DNA of 13,793 nt from Actinidia chinensis. Taxonomy: Eukaryota; Streptophyta; Magnoliopsida; Ericales; Actinidiaceae. Positions 1 through 7,082 of the stretch are shown one piece after another. Location of the stretch: positions 1 to 13,793 of the forward strand of contig VIGQ01002221.1 in the NCBI GenBank assembly GCA_009663005.1, written 5' to 3'. Under the pieces are notes generated by a model. That model was not told where the DNA came from. It saw nothing but the letters and a program-made list of their open reading frames with translations, and did no database searches. The translations under genes and the position numbers were made by a program. Positions within the stretch are counted from its first letter, which is position 1, and the number at the start of each line of letters is the position of its first letter.

Positions 1-17
1 TTCCTAACTAAACTATT

Positions 18-117
18 TTCGCCTAAAGTTATATTGGCTACTGAAAATGACGTAGAATTGTATTATGGAATGAAGTTAATGATATGCGTACATAGGCATT
101 AAGCAAAAAAAAACAAA
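18..117 (+). repeat. Dispersed repeat R1, copy 1
   Basis: This stretch of about 100 bases aligns, with small gaps, to 3509-3618 on the same strand. Shared landmarks in the same order are TTTTCGC(C)TAAAGT, a GAAAATGA/AAAAATGA block, TATTATGGAA, AAGTTAATG/AAGTAATTG, GTACATA followed by GCATTA, and a closing A-rich run. No coding frame is conserved between the copies. It could be an old transposon fragment or part of a larger duplication; the family is not recognised. Confidence 0.55.
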
Positions 118-140
118 AACTTGTAAGCATGTGTTGGAGT

Positions 141-735
141 TTTAAAACCTTAAAAACATTTTTCCCTTAACAGTTTTTAAATAATATTCACTTGGCCCCC
201 AAACAAATTTAATTTTCCACAATTGCTCCGTACATACCGAATTGAGTTCAATTCATGAGCAACCAGTAAACCTGTGTGAACATTGTATTAATTATCTATT
301 TATTGTTAGATTTTTAGTATCATTATTCCACTGTTAGTATTGACCATCAGAAGACCACACCAAAACCCCTAATCTAAGCCCTAAAAACACAACTGGACAG
401 TCCTTGGTCAACCCTGTTTTGGGGAACCGAATCCCAGACCCAATGAGAGCTTACACAAATTAAACCAAAAGATTTTTTTCGTGAAACTCTACACTGTGAA
501 ATTAAGGTTATTGTTACATGCTGTTTGATATGTATACACATTACAATATAATTGTTTTTTTTTTTTCTATCGGATGATCATGTTGATTATATTGCTACCA
601 TGCTGTTGGACTGTAGATCTAGAATTTGATTTGATATTAGTTGTTAGGTAGAAGTTTCCTCATATTATACTTGTTTTCAGTGAATCAGTGTAAAGTAAAG
701 TTTTGTTTCGCCTCATAGATTGCAATAATTTTTTT
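141..735 (+). repeat. Diverged segmental duplication, copy A (left part)
   Basis: This block is collinear with copy B at about 10578-11250. Shared stretches in order include AATATTCACTT with GGCC and CCAAACAAAT, ATTGCTCC, AAGCCCTAAA with ACACAACTGGA, GGGAACCGAATCC, GACCCAATGA, and AAAGATTTTTTTCGTGAAAC. Copy A lacks roughly 75 bases that copy B has near 10760-10860, so the two are old and have suffered indels. I see no coding frame kept in both copies. Copy A is interrupted after about 735 by a later insertion and resumes at 1441. Confidence 0.8.
722..735 (+). repeat. Left target-site duplication of the retroposon
   Basis: GCAATAATTTTTTT here and GCAATTCTTTGA at 1441-1452 flank the inserted sequence. 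Copy B has a single uninterrupted version of this site at 11237-11260, beginning GCAATAAATTTTTT and running into GAGATTCTGAG, which acts as the empty site. Confidence 0.55.
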
Positions 736-927
736 AGTCCCCAAGCCAAAAATTCTGATTTATGGTTGTAATAACATATCTTGTGATATGTGCTTGGAAT
801 TTATTGATTTTTTTTTCTTTTTCATTTATTTTCCAAATAATTTAAAACATTCAGTAAAGGAGTGGAGAAATCTTCACGAATTGTTGTTCGGCTTGGTGGG
901 TTTTTACAAGTACTAACCTTAACACTT

Positions 928-1352
928 GGGGTGTTTGGCTGGCCGAATAGCATTAGGGGATAAGTTTTAGAGGGGAAAAAACTTTGAATGGTGATAACTT
1001 TAATTTTGTTTGGATACTTTTTAGAAGGGTGGTTTCGGGGGGATAGTGTAGAGATAAGGAAGGAAAATATAAATATTAGATATGAAAAAATATATATATA
1101 CAATCTAAAATCTAATATAAATATATTTATAAATATAATAGATATAGATATAAGATATAGATATCCGGCCTCTATCGTCCGCGATAACTTTGGTTAGGGT
1201 GAGGGCAATCCAAAATTATCCGTCTCTATCCACTTACTGGAGAAAAGTGATCCGGGGGAAAACGTTATCGGGACGTTTTAAACCACCGAACGCCGGATAG
1301 GGAGTTTATCCGGGGGAAAAAGTTATCTCTTGAATCCTCCAGCCAAACGGGT
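928..1352. mobile_element. Inverted-repeat MITE, 3-bp CTT flanks (Tourist/PIF-like?)
   Basis: The left end reads GGGGTGTTTGGCTGG and the right end, reverse complemented, reads ACCCGTTTGGCTGG. Further in, GGGGATAAGTTTT on the left faces AGAGATAACTTTT on the right, giving imperfect terminal inverted repeats of about 40 bases. CTT lies directly outside both ends (925-927 and 1353-1355), a candidate 3-bp target duplication. The length of 425 bp, the lack of a transposase frame and the 3-bp flank suit a Tourist/PIF-Harbinger MITE, although CTT is not the classic TTA target. Near the right end, ATCCGGGGGAAAA followed by GTTATC occurs twice (about 1250-1270 and 1309-1328). Confidence 0.6.
1063..1166. 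repeat. AT-rich low-complexity stretch inside the MITE
   Basis: This is an irregular run of ATATAAATATT, ATATATATATA and ATAGATATAGATATAAGATATAGATAT-like units. It occupies the centre of the MITE. It is simple-sequence expansion with no coding content. Confidence 0.7.
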
Positions 1353-1440
1353 CTTTGATTTCGTGGTTTTCCAAGTGCGAAGGCTTTGTCTTACGTGTAA
1401 AGTGTAAACATAATGTTCTATTCTTGAAAAAAAAAAAAAA

Positions 1441-1622
1441 GCAATTCTTTGATCCTGAGAGACATTGAGTGAGAAGCCGTGGAGGCAGCGGCAATGGTCG
1501 GTGAGGGCGGGTGGGTTTCGAGTTCATCTTATTTTGACATTGTCCTACAATAATTGTGTTTGGGCCAAATGTAGAAAGAAGAAATCTGATTTTGGACCCA
1601 TTGGTTTGCATTTGGAAGCTCC
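1441..1622 (+). repeat. Diverged segmental duplication, copy A (right part)
   Basis: Copy A resumes here after the retroposon. It matches 11237-11455: CTGAGAGAC, GAGNAGCCGTG, TCGAGTTCATCTTATTTTGA (copy B has one extra C), GACATTGTCC, AAATGTAG/AAACTGTAG with AAAGAA, and a closing GGACCC with TTTGCATTGGAA. On the minus strand both copies can be read through a short GQCQNKM peptide, but each copy drifts and gains indels around it, so I do not call a gene. Downstream, CTTATATAGAA at 1681-1691 resembles a TATA box, but no intact gene follows. Confidence 0.8.
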
Positions 1623-1872
1623 TTGTCTTAGACGCAATTTTGTTGACATTTAGAATTTCAGAGATCCCGTTGGTCCGGGCCTTATATAGAACCCTTTCCC
1701 AACCGAACCCCTCATTGGTCGTATTTTGCCTTTTGTATTGTTTGTAATTATGATTATATAAGCGTGAAAGTTTTAGTGGATGATTTTGGATGTTCATGAT
1801 TTTCAGGATGTGGGTGATTTTCTATTCCAGATTTGAAATTCAGATATAATTGTTTCATAAGTATTGTTTCAG

Positions 1873-2116
1873 GCTGGGCTTGATGGAATGTACCATCAAA
1901 ATGTGGAGCGAGTTCGTAATTTCATTATCTGAGACGTGACTGTAGTAAATGAGTCACGAACTTAGGAAAAGTGAGATTTTGGTTAACAAACTCCAAAGAG
2001 AGTTGACGTATAAGAAGAAAACAGTGAGAGAACAGATGAGCGTGTCATGAGGCGGAACGAGGCCTATAATGAACATTGAAGCATCTAGGTTGCAGGTCCA
2101 AGTTGAAAGAATGTGA
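1873..2116 (+). pseudogene. Decayed exon of a charged, helical (coiled-coil-like) protein
   Basis: A plausible plant 3' splice site (pyrimidine-rich, ending TTGTTTCAG at 1864-1872) is followed by an open stretch, 1873-1932, reading AGLDGMYHQNVERVRNFII. Frame then changes repeatedly. MSHELRKSEI...LVNKLQREL runs from 1949 to a stop at 2048-2050, ERVMRRNEAYNE from 2038, and EASRLQVQVERM from 2078. Together these give a Lys/Arg/Glu/Leu-rich, heptad-like composition typical of long helices, broken by at least three frameshifts or stops. I do not recognise the parent gene. The helical character is what I see; that it was once coding is inference from composition plus the splice site. A chance run of charged codons remains possible. 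Confidence 0.3.
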
Positions 2117-2322
2117 AGCGTGATGTATTCCAAAGAGGGACAACTACTGGACCAGGTCGGTCAAAAGTGAAAAGTTAGAAAGAACGGCAAGAACACACAA
2201 TGCCAAACAACTTTTATTAAATTAAGGGATAAAGTTCTATTCTCTCTATCACTGGGGCAGGATGAGTGGGGTGGTACTTACAATATGAAAAGATATTCTG
2301 TTGATCAGTCAATTGCCATATC

Positions 2323-2539
2323 TAGGGACAGAACTAAAAAATAATTTCAGTGGAGTCAAATTCATGAAAATAATTTTGTTGTGGGGTCAATATAATTGTG
2401 ATATATTAGGAAAAAATTATTAATTTTTAAGAAGTTAGTGAAATTGTAGTTATAGTAATTTTTACAAGGACTATATGTAATTTTGTCAATAGGGGTTAGA
2501 AATTCACCCTACTTGGGTTCCAATGTCCCTCCGCCCTTA
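2323..2539. mobile_element. hAT-type MITE remnant
   Basis: The left end TAGGGACAGAAC and the reverse complement of the right end, TAAGGGCGGAGG, form a poor terminal inverted repeat. The subterminal parts, with a GTGGAGTCAAATTCA motif near the left end and AATTCACCCTACTTGGGTTCC near the right, resemble widespread plant hAT MITEs (TAGGGGCGG-type ends). The interior is AT-rich and non-coding, and the element is about 217 bp. The 8-bp flanks (GCCATATC and GCATGTTA) do not match well, so it is an old copy or the ends are off by some bases. Confidence 0.4.
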
Positions 2540-2705
2540 GCATGTTATTGGGTGAAAACTTAGTCTAAACTCTTAATGCATTTACGAGTGGTGTTGTAAG
2601 TTGTAGCTATGAAAGAATTTTTTATAAAACACGTCGTCGTAGTTTGTCAAATTTATCGGATTCCAGCATTTAAAATTTAAAATTTTTATTAAATCTATGC
2701 GTTTT

Positions 2706-2928
2706 TTATAGTTGTTGAACTAAAACAAGATTTTTATAAACATTGGCTGAAGAAAGTAGTAGTAAATGGAGAAAAGATAAATCTATTCTAAAATTATGTT
2801 GTCAACTAACGGGAAAAAATATTTTATCCCAAAAAACTATAGAAAATGAAGTTTCTCTTTATATAGGTCATATGCGTGAACCCGTAGCTATTTTTATACA
2901 AGATTTAACGAATGTAGACCAAGTCTAA
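2706..2928 (+). pseudogene. Unidentified reading frame with upstream frameshift
   Basis: From TTG at 2743 to a TAA at 2926-2928 there are 61 open codons. The peptide is polar and looks protein-like (AEESSSKWRKDKSI, then LKLCCQLTGKNILSQ, ending FIQDLTNVDQV), in contrast to the Phe/Tyr/Ile-rich peptides given by the surrounding AT-rich DNA. There is no ATG at the start. Just upstream another frame, 2710-2745, reads VVELKQDFYKHWL and would join it after a one-base shift around 2746, suggesting a broken longer gene. Codons are strongly A/T-ending. No family is recognised; an organelle-derived, viral-derived or transposon-derived fragment are all possible. Function is unknown. Confidence 0.35.
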
Positions 2929-2929
2929 A

Positions 2930-3250
2930 TTGCAATTGTTTAAAAAAATTATATTTTACTATATTTAATTAAAACAGTGAGAACGAAAGTAAAGTTAAAA
3001 AGGTAAAAAATTATCCAAATTCCTTATCACTCTTTGACTTGGCTACTTTTTCAATTCTCATTACAAAAGTGCTCGAGCAGTAATTTGTGTCCGGTCAACA
3101 GACATTCCAAAACAAATCGATAAAAATTTGGGCCGGATCCACTCTTTGTGTTTTTTGTTCATTTTTTTAACAAGTAATCAGCTTGGAGTTATACAAAACT
3201 CGAATCAAAAGTACGAATATGTCACAAGAATACATAATTTGAAAAAATAA
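2930..3250. other. Non-coding AT-rich interval
   Basis: This stretch separates the unidentified frame at 2743-2928 from the minus-strand frame at 3254-3493. I see only AT-rich sequence with a brief GC island around 3087-3140 (GTCCGGTCAACAG, GGGCCGGATCC). No gene, repeat or hairpin stands out. Confidence 0.5.
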
Positions 3251-3253
3251 AAT

Positions 3254-3493
3254 TCAAAAACGAGAGTATTCTAACCAAAAAAATCTGCCTACTATCCCTA
3301 ACAAATGCAAACCAAGAATCTGAAACTTTATTTTGCATCGTATGTATATGGGACCGTGATTTTTAGGATCTTGAAAGTACCACCGGACTTGCAACTTCTG
3401 AACGCTTGTTAAATGACTCTCCTCAGCCACATTGCTTTGAGTTTGGATGACTAATTGTAAATCAGATAGCTCGGAAAACAAATAGAGATGCAA
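3254..3493 (-). pseudogene. Exon-like minus-strand frame, weakly GYF-like
   Basis: The minus strand is open for 79 codons. The middle part reads SDLQLVIQTQSNVAEES, then KLQVRWYFQDPKNHGPIY, before becoming hydrophobic (LGLHLLGIVGRFF). W-Y-F-x-D-P-K followed shortly by G-P resembles the core of GYF domains (W-x-Y-x-D-P-x-G-x-x-x-G-P-F), which bind proline-rich peptides. Here the spacing to GP is shorter than usual and the tail does not keep the GYF consensus. There is no convincing start codon, and TTTTCCGAG upstream on the minus strand (about 3470-3482) is only a mediocre splice acceptor. The best reading is an exon remnant or a chance frame. The GYF link is inference at low confidence. Confidence 0.2.
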
Positions 3494-3508
3494 ATGGGGG
3501 GCGCACTA

Positions 3509-3618
3509 TCTTTTTTCGCTAAAGTAAATGTTTGCTAAAGAAAAATGAAGTTAGAACTGTTCGTATTATGGAAGGAAAGTAATTGTCTGTGTACATAAGC
3601 ATTACGACAAAAAAAACA
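3509..3618 (+). repeat. Dispersed repeat R1, copy 2
   Basis: This is the second copy of the roughly 100-base repeat seen at 18-117, in the same orientation. It has TTTTCGCTAAAGTAAATG, GTATTATGGAA, TGTACATAAGCATTA and a closing run of A. The copies differ at many positions and by short indels. The surrounding sequence (to about 3990) is AT-rich with A and T runs and shows no gene. Confidence 0.55.
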
Positions 3619-3990
3619 ACTCTTAAAACAATAGATAGAATATACATCAGATAATAAATGATATACGAAAAAATAATTATTACAAATGGGGAATCAGTTA
3701 GAAAGTATATGAATTAAAAAAACTTAAATTGCTATTTTGGGAGAAATGAGAAAAAAGAAAGAAGTATTTTACTATTTTTTTGTGGGTCTCATAAAAAAAT
3801 AATTCGATAGTAAAAAAAATATGCTCAATTGCAAAGTTTTTCCAATTGAATCACAACTATATGCCAACCTTTCGAAGATTAAAAAATATTAATATCTTAT
3901 AGATAAAAAACTATATTTATTCATTGATTTTCAAACATTCTTACTTGGATTTTTTGGATCAATGAAAATTCTAAAATAAAATTCATTTTT
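3619..3990. other. Non-coding AT-rich interval
   Basis: The sequence is very AT-rich with many short A and T runs. No frame of protein-like composition, inverted repeat or recognisable element is visible. Confidence 0.5.
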
Positions 3991-3991
3991 T

Positions 3992-4105
3992 CCTTTGATA
4001 TATGATAAGATTTTACTTTTATCTTTTTGATAAAGGGAGGGAACGTCTATTTTACACAGAATTTTATAGGAGTAGCGACTATCTACGAGCACCAAATTTG
4101 GTTCT
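3992..4105 (+). repeat. Dispersed repeat R2, copy 1
   Basis: This stretch aligns with 4857-4975 on the same strand. Shared in order are TATGATA(TA)AGATT, TTTGATAAA, GGAA(C/A)GTCTAT, CAGAATTTT(A/G)TAGGA, and A(C/T)CA(A/G)ATTTG. The second copy lies just upstream of the leader region of the NAC pseudogene. Origin is unknown; it may be a local duplication of old upstream sequence or a dispersed element. Confidence 0.45.
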
Positions 4106-4856
4106 ACCTCTCTATCTCTCACTACCCTCGTTTCGTCTCCACTATTTTCGCGAAGCCGCAGAAGTCGGAGCAGGAAAACTTGCATTGTGATCATCACGAG
4201 AAAATAGTTGGAAAAGCGATGACAAGAAAACACGGATGGATTTGTAATGAATGGTTTTATGGGTGTTAGGAGTCTAGGGAATTTCAGGGTCTTACGGATT
4301 TAATCTTCGCGTACAATTTTTTTTTTTTTTTTTTAATTTACTTTCGCAAAGAAGAAAATTTGGCTTCCAAATTTGAAAATGTAAGGTGGTTTTGATTTTA
4401 GTTGGCAAGTCTTATCCAATCAACGGTTTTGTTGTATTGGATCATGAAAATGAAGGCCTTTTGTAAACAGTGAAGGCTTTTGATGGGAGTATGAATCTAA
4501 GGTTTTCATTCTTCACATACAATTGTTTTGCATTTATGGTTTATCTAATTTATGGTTTATTGTTTTTCTAGATTGTAGATATTCAAAAGTCACGGGGAGT
4601 TCCACTGTTGACAATTTCCAACTCCATTCAAGTTGACGTTGGGAGTTGTGGTGTGAAGTTCAGTGGAAGTTGGTGAGTTCAGCAGGAACTTCCATGCAAG
4701 GAAGACTTTTCTATTTTTGTTAACACGGAAGACTATAGGACTCCATGTGGAAGACTTTATCTTCATGTACGTATATGCCTATCTATGCCTATCCTTTTTA
4801 ACTTCAGATGGCTATCTTTTAATTCATATGTGCTATCCTTTTATCATAATTTCATT
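4106..4856. other. Non-coding interval with T tract and a short tandem repeat
   Basis: No gene is visible. An 18-T run lies at 4317-4334. ATTTATGGTTTA occurs twice at 4532-4559 with a 16-base period. A moderately GC-richer patch around 4130-4250 is open on the plus strand but shows no recognised motif. Confidence 0.5.
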
Positions 4857-4975
4857 CATGTATGATATAAGATTGTATGTACTATATTTGATAAATGAAG
4901 GAAAGTCTATGGAATCAGAATTTTGATAGGAATCAAGCATAGGAATATAGTGACTTTCGAATCAGATTTGTTCCA
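4857..4975 (+). repeat. Dispersed repeat R2, copy 2
   Basis: This is the partner of 3992-4105, in the same orientation and about 865 bases downstream. TTTGATAAATGAAGGAAAGT, CAGAATTTTGATAGGAATC and AATCAGATTTGTTCC carry the similarity, with gaps. It ends shortly before the pyrimidine-rich stretch leading to the NAC pseudogene. Confidence 0.45.
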
Positions 4976-5009
4976 AATCTGTAAGAAACTAAAACCTCTA
5001 ATAGATCAA

Positions 5010-5160
5010 TCCATTTTTTCTTTTTACTTCAAGTTCTTTCTTAAGTGCTTGCATTTTCTTCGTCTATATCGTTCAACGCTGCTCTTCCATTTTCTTCTCT
5101 CTCAAAACTTTGCTCTCTTCTCGTTCAAGCTGCTCTCAGATTTCTCTCCGTACAAGCAGA
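5010..5160 (+). promoter_or_regulatory. Pyrimidine-rich leader-like tract upstream of the NAC pseudogene
   Basis: The plus strand is dense in CT-rich runs (CATTTTTTCTTTTTACTTC, CCATTTTCTTCTCTCTC, GCTCTCTTCTCG). Such tracts are common in plant 5' UTRs and core promoters. It lies directly upstream of the remnant start codon at 5261, so it plausibly came from the parent transcript's leader. No clear TATA box at a normal distance is seen. Confidence 0.3.
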
Positions 5161-5280
5161 TCTCAGATGGCGGTACAGGTTTCCGTCTTCGCATTCAAGC
5201 TGCTCATCAGATGCTTAACCAGTCCAGTCGGTTACGTCTATCCTTCAAGAATCTCATCAGATGGCTTTACCGATTCCGTA
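5122..5280 (+). repeat. Threefold imperfect repeat of the start-codon context
   Basis: A TTCAAG...CTC(A)TCAGAT(G) motif occurs three times, starting near 5122, 5193 and 5243. Each has a TCAGATG: ATG at 5167 (ATGGCGGTACAGG), 5211 (ATGCTTAACC) and 5261 (ATGGCTTTACC). Spacings between the ATGs are 44 and 50 bases. Only the third ATG is followed by NAC N-terminal residues. Confidence 0.4.
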
Positions 5281-5864
5281 TGGATTTAATTCAGTCCTGA
5301 AGATCATGAACTAATTTATATTCTATACCGAAAGGTTCAGGACAAACGTCTTCAGTTGATGAGGGTTTGATTGAAGAACGTGGACCTCTTTGGAAAGAGG
5401 AACCGTGGGGGAGATTTTTGGTCGAGGGACGGAGAAGACACGCTATTTTTTTGTGAAAACTGCAAGAAGAAAGGCAAGAGGCTGATGGTTCAAACTTTAT
5501 TCGCAACGTGGCAAAGGTAGTGGAAAGGGCCAGATGGACAGGATCCCTCTTAAGGACCAGAAGGAAGGACGATTGGATTTAGAAGATTTGGTTTATAAGG
5601 GAAAGGGCCGAACACACACTGGAGATGGTCATGAAGGAGTATCATTCGCCATGGGGTTTCGTTACACCACCGCCTAAATTGAATGATTATGTTCTATGTC
5701 GAATAAGGAAAAAAGATGATGGGAAAAAACAGAACGTGCCTTTCGAAATGGAGGCACCTTTCGTTGTCAGAGGATGGAGGAAACCGGATGGGGAGGTGTC
5801 AGCTCTTGGTTGTGCCAGGAAAAATTCAAAACCTTGGAGAGAAACGCGAGGATTGAATATCTGA
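5261..5864 (+). pseudogene. NAC-domain transcription factor pseudogene
   Basis: NAC proteins are plant-specific transcription factors with an N-terminal DNA-binding domain of about 150 residues divided into subdomains A to E. All five can be traced here in order but in shifting frames. MALPIPYGF starts at 5261 and PEDHELIYILYRKVQDK at 5296 (subdomain A). LIEER and EEPW lie at 5367-5408 (B). DGEDTLFFC...KKKGKR runs 5428-5481, GSNFIRNV 5487-5510 and GKGSGKGQMDRIPLKDQKEG from 5510 (C). LVYKGKGRTHTG falls at 5588-5623, then MVMKEYH at 5625-5645 (D), and NDYVLCRIRKK at 5682-5714 (E). At least five frameshifts separate these, so no functional protein can be made. A to E span about 450 bases without an intron, whereas NAC genes usually have introns here, suggesting a processed copy or an intronless lineage. 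Sequence after about 5714 is an unrecognisable, eroded C-terminal part. Confidence 0.85.
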
Positions 5865-6590
5865 TGGATTAGGAACTGCCCCATCTGAGTGTAGCAGATG
5901 CAGCTATAATGGTGGAGTCAATTGACAAAGAAAGAGACCCAGTGTATGGACCGTGTGGGGGCTGAGAATTGTGTATCGGCTTTGTCGAAGGAAGTTCAAA
6001 AGTTTACGCAAGATGATGAACTGAATTTTTAAGAGGTCTCAGTCCAATTTAAAGAAATTTTCAATGAGGGTTTTGGAGGGAGTTGTGGACTGAGTCTGAG
6101 GCAGAGCAGATGGGTGATCCTCAAGATATTTACACGATTTGCGAAATTAAATGTGAAACGGTTTGTTAGGTCATTCGTGGCTGAATTGAAGAGTTGCTTG
6201 CAAAGGTCAGCTGCTTTGATCTGAGGGTTAAGGGACAGCATATGATGCGCAAGCTAGAGTGCAACCTAGTTGAGATATTTACGTTTAGCATGATGATATT
6301 TTTTCCTTTCCACTTGTTTGGGGTGTAATACATAATTGAGGATATAAAGATTATTCTTTCTGAGTTGGTGATTTGTTTGGTCTTTCCTCTATTATTTAGA
6401 ACAGTGACTTGATCTGGATTTTCAATTGTAAAGGAAATATTTTATGGCAAGCAGTTTTTTCGAATGATAACAGGACTTTATTATGTCAAAAGAGTGGAAT
6501 GATATGATACAACTGCTGCCAAAGTTAATGATACATTATGTGTGTAATCAAAAGAAAGAGAAGGGAGAAAGCATCCATGGTTTGGCTATG
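5865..6590 (+). other. Eroded tail of the NAC pseudogene, then non-coding DNA
   Basis: To about 6200 the DNA is less AT-rich than its surroundings and holds short open pieces in changing frames (for example ELPHLSVADAAIMVESIDKE from about 5871). This is what a decayed activation region would look like, but no motif is recognisable. From about 6280 it becomes ordinary AT-rich sequence. No poly(A) tract that would mark the end of a processed copy is seen. Confidence 0.35.
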
Positions 6591-6636
6591 TTATAGAGTT
6601 TGCACACTTTGTGCAAACACTAGCTCTATAAGCTAG
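6591..6636. other. Hairpin with two alternative pairings
   Basis: TTATAGAG (6591-6598) pairs with CTCTATAA (6624-6631). Inside, TTTGCACA (6599-6606) pairs with TGTGCAAA (6610-6617) around a CTT loop, leaving a 6-base bulge on the 3' side. A competing stem, CTAGCT (6620-6625) with AGCTAG (6631-6636), shares bases with the outer arm. No gene or terminator is nearby. It could be a remnant of a palindromic element. Confidence 0.5.
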
Positions 6637-6970
6637 AGATGGACATTTTTGTGTTGTCAATTTCATTGCCTGTTCCGCCTCATCTTGTTATCCTTAACAG
6701 GCTGCATGGTGCTGATAATACTCTTCTTTCTTCTGGGCAAAATAAAGTACACCCAGGTACTTATATGATAGTTTCAAGCTTGGAATAGTGTGCTTCCTAT
6801 TTTTCCTCATTAGGTTTGTTTAGTAGGAGAGAGGCAAGTTAATGGCAGAATGAGTCGGAAAATTAGGTATATTTCCGTTGATGCACGCATAGATATATAT
6901 CTGTGACGTACTGTCTCGATTTTTTCTAGAATTGTTAACTTCAATATGTAAATAGACATGTGACCTTCTT
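6632..6970. other. Non-coding interval
   Basis: This is AT-rich sequence with an AATAAA at about 6740 that could be a polyadenylation signal by chance. No frame of protein-like composition and no repeat is evident before the sharp change at 6971. Confidence 0.4.
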
Positions 6971-7067
6971 TGTCACGACCCGCCCCGGGGTCCACCAATA
7001 ATACAAGGGCACGTGACCGGACAGTGGAAATAACATCTAACTAAGGCCTTTTATAACCAATTAAAGT

Positions 7068-7082
7068 CCCCCTCCCCCCCCC

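Larger units (their letters stand above)
736..1440 (+). mobile_element. Retroposed insert with poly(A) tail
   Basis: Comparison with copy B shows that 736-1440 is extra sequence in copy A. It ends in 14 consecutive A (1427-1440) immediately followed by a repeat of the target sequence. A 3' poly(A) tail plus target-site duplication is the signature of LINE-driven retroposition (SINE, truncated LINE or processed transcript). Without the nested MITE at 928-1352 the insert would be about 280 bases. I see no tRNA-like A and B boxes and no reverse transcriptase frame, so a SINE, a LINE 3' fragment and a retroposed 3' UTR all remain possible. Confidence 0.55.

Noticed and set aside
1306..1797. 163-codon minus-strand frame across the retroposon junction
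   Set aside because: It runs through the MITE end, the poly(A) tract (read as poly-Phe) and copy A, so it is a composite of unrelated pieces; copy B does not keep it.
3931..4269. Overlapping plus and minus frames around repeat R2 copy 1
   Set aside because: Open on both strands with low-quality composition and not conserved in R2 copy 2.
4663..5300. Plus-strand frames upstream of the NAC pseudogene
   Set aside because: Phe/Leu/Ser/Tyr-rich peptides follow the pyrimidine and AT bias; no domain, and the second frame ends inside the NAC start.
6591..6636. Helitron 3' end (hairpin followed by CTAG)
   Set aside because: CTAG lies too close to the stem, the base after it is not T, and no Helitron start or Rep/helicase frame is visible.
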